Shown here one piece after another: positions 63,401-64,000 of a stretch of 64,000 bases of DNA. Origin of the DNA: Toxoplasma gondii ME49. Its lineage: Eukaryota; Apicomplexa; Conoidasida; Eucoccidiorida; Sarcocystidae. How positions within the stretch are numbered: position 1 is the stretch's first letter; each line of letters starts with the position of its first letter. The DNA lies in NCBI RefSeq assembly GCF_000006565.2, contig NC_031476.1:2876458-2940457 (forward strand), given 5' to 3'. A model generated the notes under the pieces. It made no database searches and was not told the DNA's origin. It saw only the letters and a list, made by a program, of their open reading frames with translations. The translations under genes and the position numbers were made by a program.

Positions 63401-64000
63401 GTGCCCACCTGTCTACATGATTATGTGTACATATCTGCATGCAGACAGGCTGACAGATGGACAGGTAGACGCGTATTTGGTAGGGAGGAGAAACATCTTT
63501 CGATTGATAAACTGATAGAAATAAATAAAATATATATATGCATATATATTGGTAGGGAACTAGAATGGTAGTTGAGAGATACATTGAAGGTAAAGATATG
63601 CATAAATAGGCTTCTGCCGTATATTGAAGCGCAAATGGCGAGGTAGAGGAAAGATGTAGCTGGATAGCTAGAGAACTCCGACGACAGTTGGGAAGCCGAG
63701 AGAGACAGAGCTGCACTGCTGTTTGTCATATGCGGTGATGTTTTCTTCAGGCTGCCACTCCGTCGTCGTGCGGCTTCCAAGTGCACTACGACCTTGTCGA
63801 CATTGGAGTGTATCTCTGCGCTCCGAAGGTGCAGGAACTATTTAGCGTTTCCTTCGACTACGTCAGTGTGAAACGCGACTTCATTCCTGACCTCATCAAC
63901 CGCGAAATCAAACTCGACGCCATCTACGCCTACGTCCTCGAGGTAACTTTAGGAGACAGGAATACGCAAACGCAATTGGGGAAAAAAGAAAAAGCGCAGA
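60411..64000 (+). CDS. EIF2B5: Translation initiation factor eIF2B, epsilon subunit (5' part; cut by window end)
   Basis: Catalytic subunit of the guanine-nucleotide exchange factor that recharges eIF2 with GTP. Exons in the window: 60411-60732, 61300-61509, 62120-62394 and 63751-63942, all in phase, giving the first 333 residues; a donor (GAG|GTAACT) at 63943 leads to exons beyond the edge. After a Ser/Ala-rich leader comes the nucleotidyltransferase-like domain: LPAILVALTLPELKETFAPL, LTFPLLPVSGVPLVVSAFDF, GVTEIFVLIKGDEEGW, VPTTVDSMGDALRDF, DFLLMHVSSFIRADI. The typical VHYDLVDIGVYLCAPKVQ and FDYVSVKRDFIPDLINRE follow. The family's QAI...ADSF core reads LPAIL...L here, so the sugar-nucleotide enzyme signature is degenerate, as usual for eIF2B. 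The ATG lies in CTAAAATGTC, a good coccidian start. The catalytic HEAT/W2 part is outside the window. Confidence 0.92.
60831..60874 (+). repeat. Three tandem copies of a 15-bp unit, eIF2B epsilon intron 1
   Basis: Unit cgcgacaaacaacaa repeated about three times without mismatch, just downstream of the first exon of the eIF2B epsilon gene. Confidence 0.93.
61105..61241. repeat. (TA)n microsatellites, eIF2B epsilon intron 1
   Basis: Two TA runs (about 61105-61130 and 61210-61240) lie within 60-195 bp of the exon 2 acceptor at 61299. Further runs are in the next intron at 61625-61720. Confidence 0.9.

Overview
This is nuclear DNA from a coccidian apicomplexan, most likely Toxoplasma gondii or a very close relative such as Hammondia or Neospora. 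The sequence shows GC-balanced genes with many short exons and GT-AG introns, introns loaded with (TA)n/(TATG)n microsatellites, start codons in an AAAATG-like context, and long Ser/Arg/Glu-rich low-complexity protein segments. The proteins are clearly eukaryotic: AMPK alpha, PARN, DNAAF1, eIF2B epsilon. Species was not confirmed by any search. Gene models were built by hand: each exon junction was accepted only where the GT/AG sites and reading phase agreed.

Layout. 1-1.4 kb: probable 3' exons of a plus-strand gene entering from the left (weak). 2.1-6.6 kb, minus: five-exon gene with a presequence-like N-terminus and a possible Tim44/mL45-type domain. 6.6-8.8 kb: shared 5' region, head to head with 8.8-15.1 kb, plus: SNF1/AMPK catalytic subunit alpha in eleven exons. 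17.7-20.4 kb, minus: RING-H2 E3 ligase candidate in one exon, tail to tail with the kinase. 20.4-26.0 kb: long gene-poor interval holding a weak minus-strand gene candidate, an ORF with a hydrophobic leader and a 60-bp direct duplication. 26.1-35.2 kb, plus: PARN-type poly(A)-specific ribonuclease in thirteen exons with a complete DEDDh active site. 37.1-37.4 kb, minus: 91-aa small ORF with a good start context. 38.0-41.7 kb, plus: DNAAF1/LRRC50 leucine-rich-repeat dynein-arm assembly factor. 43.0-45.0 kb, minus: PH-domain protein. 47.4-56.9 kb, plus: one uninterrupted ORF for a 3149-aa protein with an F-box-like core. 60.4 kb to the right edge, plus: eIF2B epsilon, cut by the window end.

How they relate. 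This is an ordinary housekeeping neighbourhood; no operon logic applies. Themes recur, probably by coincidence: energy and stress control of translation (AMPK alpha, eIF2B epsilon), mRNA turnover (PARN), ubiquitin targeting (RING-H2 protein, F-box-like giant), and microgamete flagellum assembly (DNAAF1). I found no transposon, virus, CRISPR array, rRNA or convincing tRNA. The least explained parts are the 20.4-26 kb interval, the 3149-aa protein, and the small genes at 1-1.4 and 37.1-37.4 kb.
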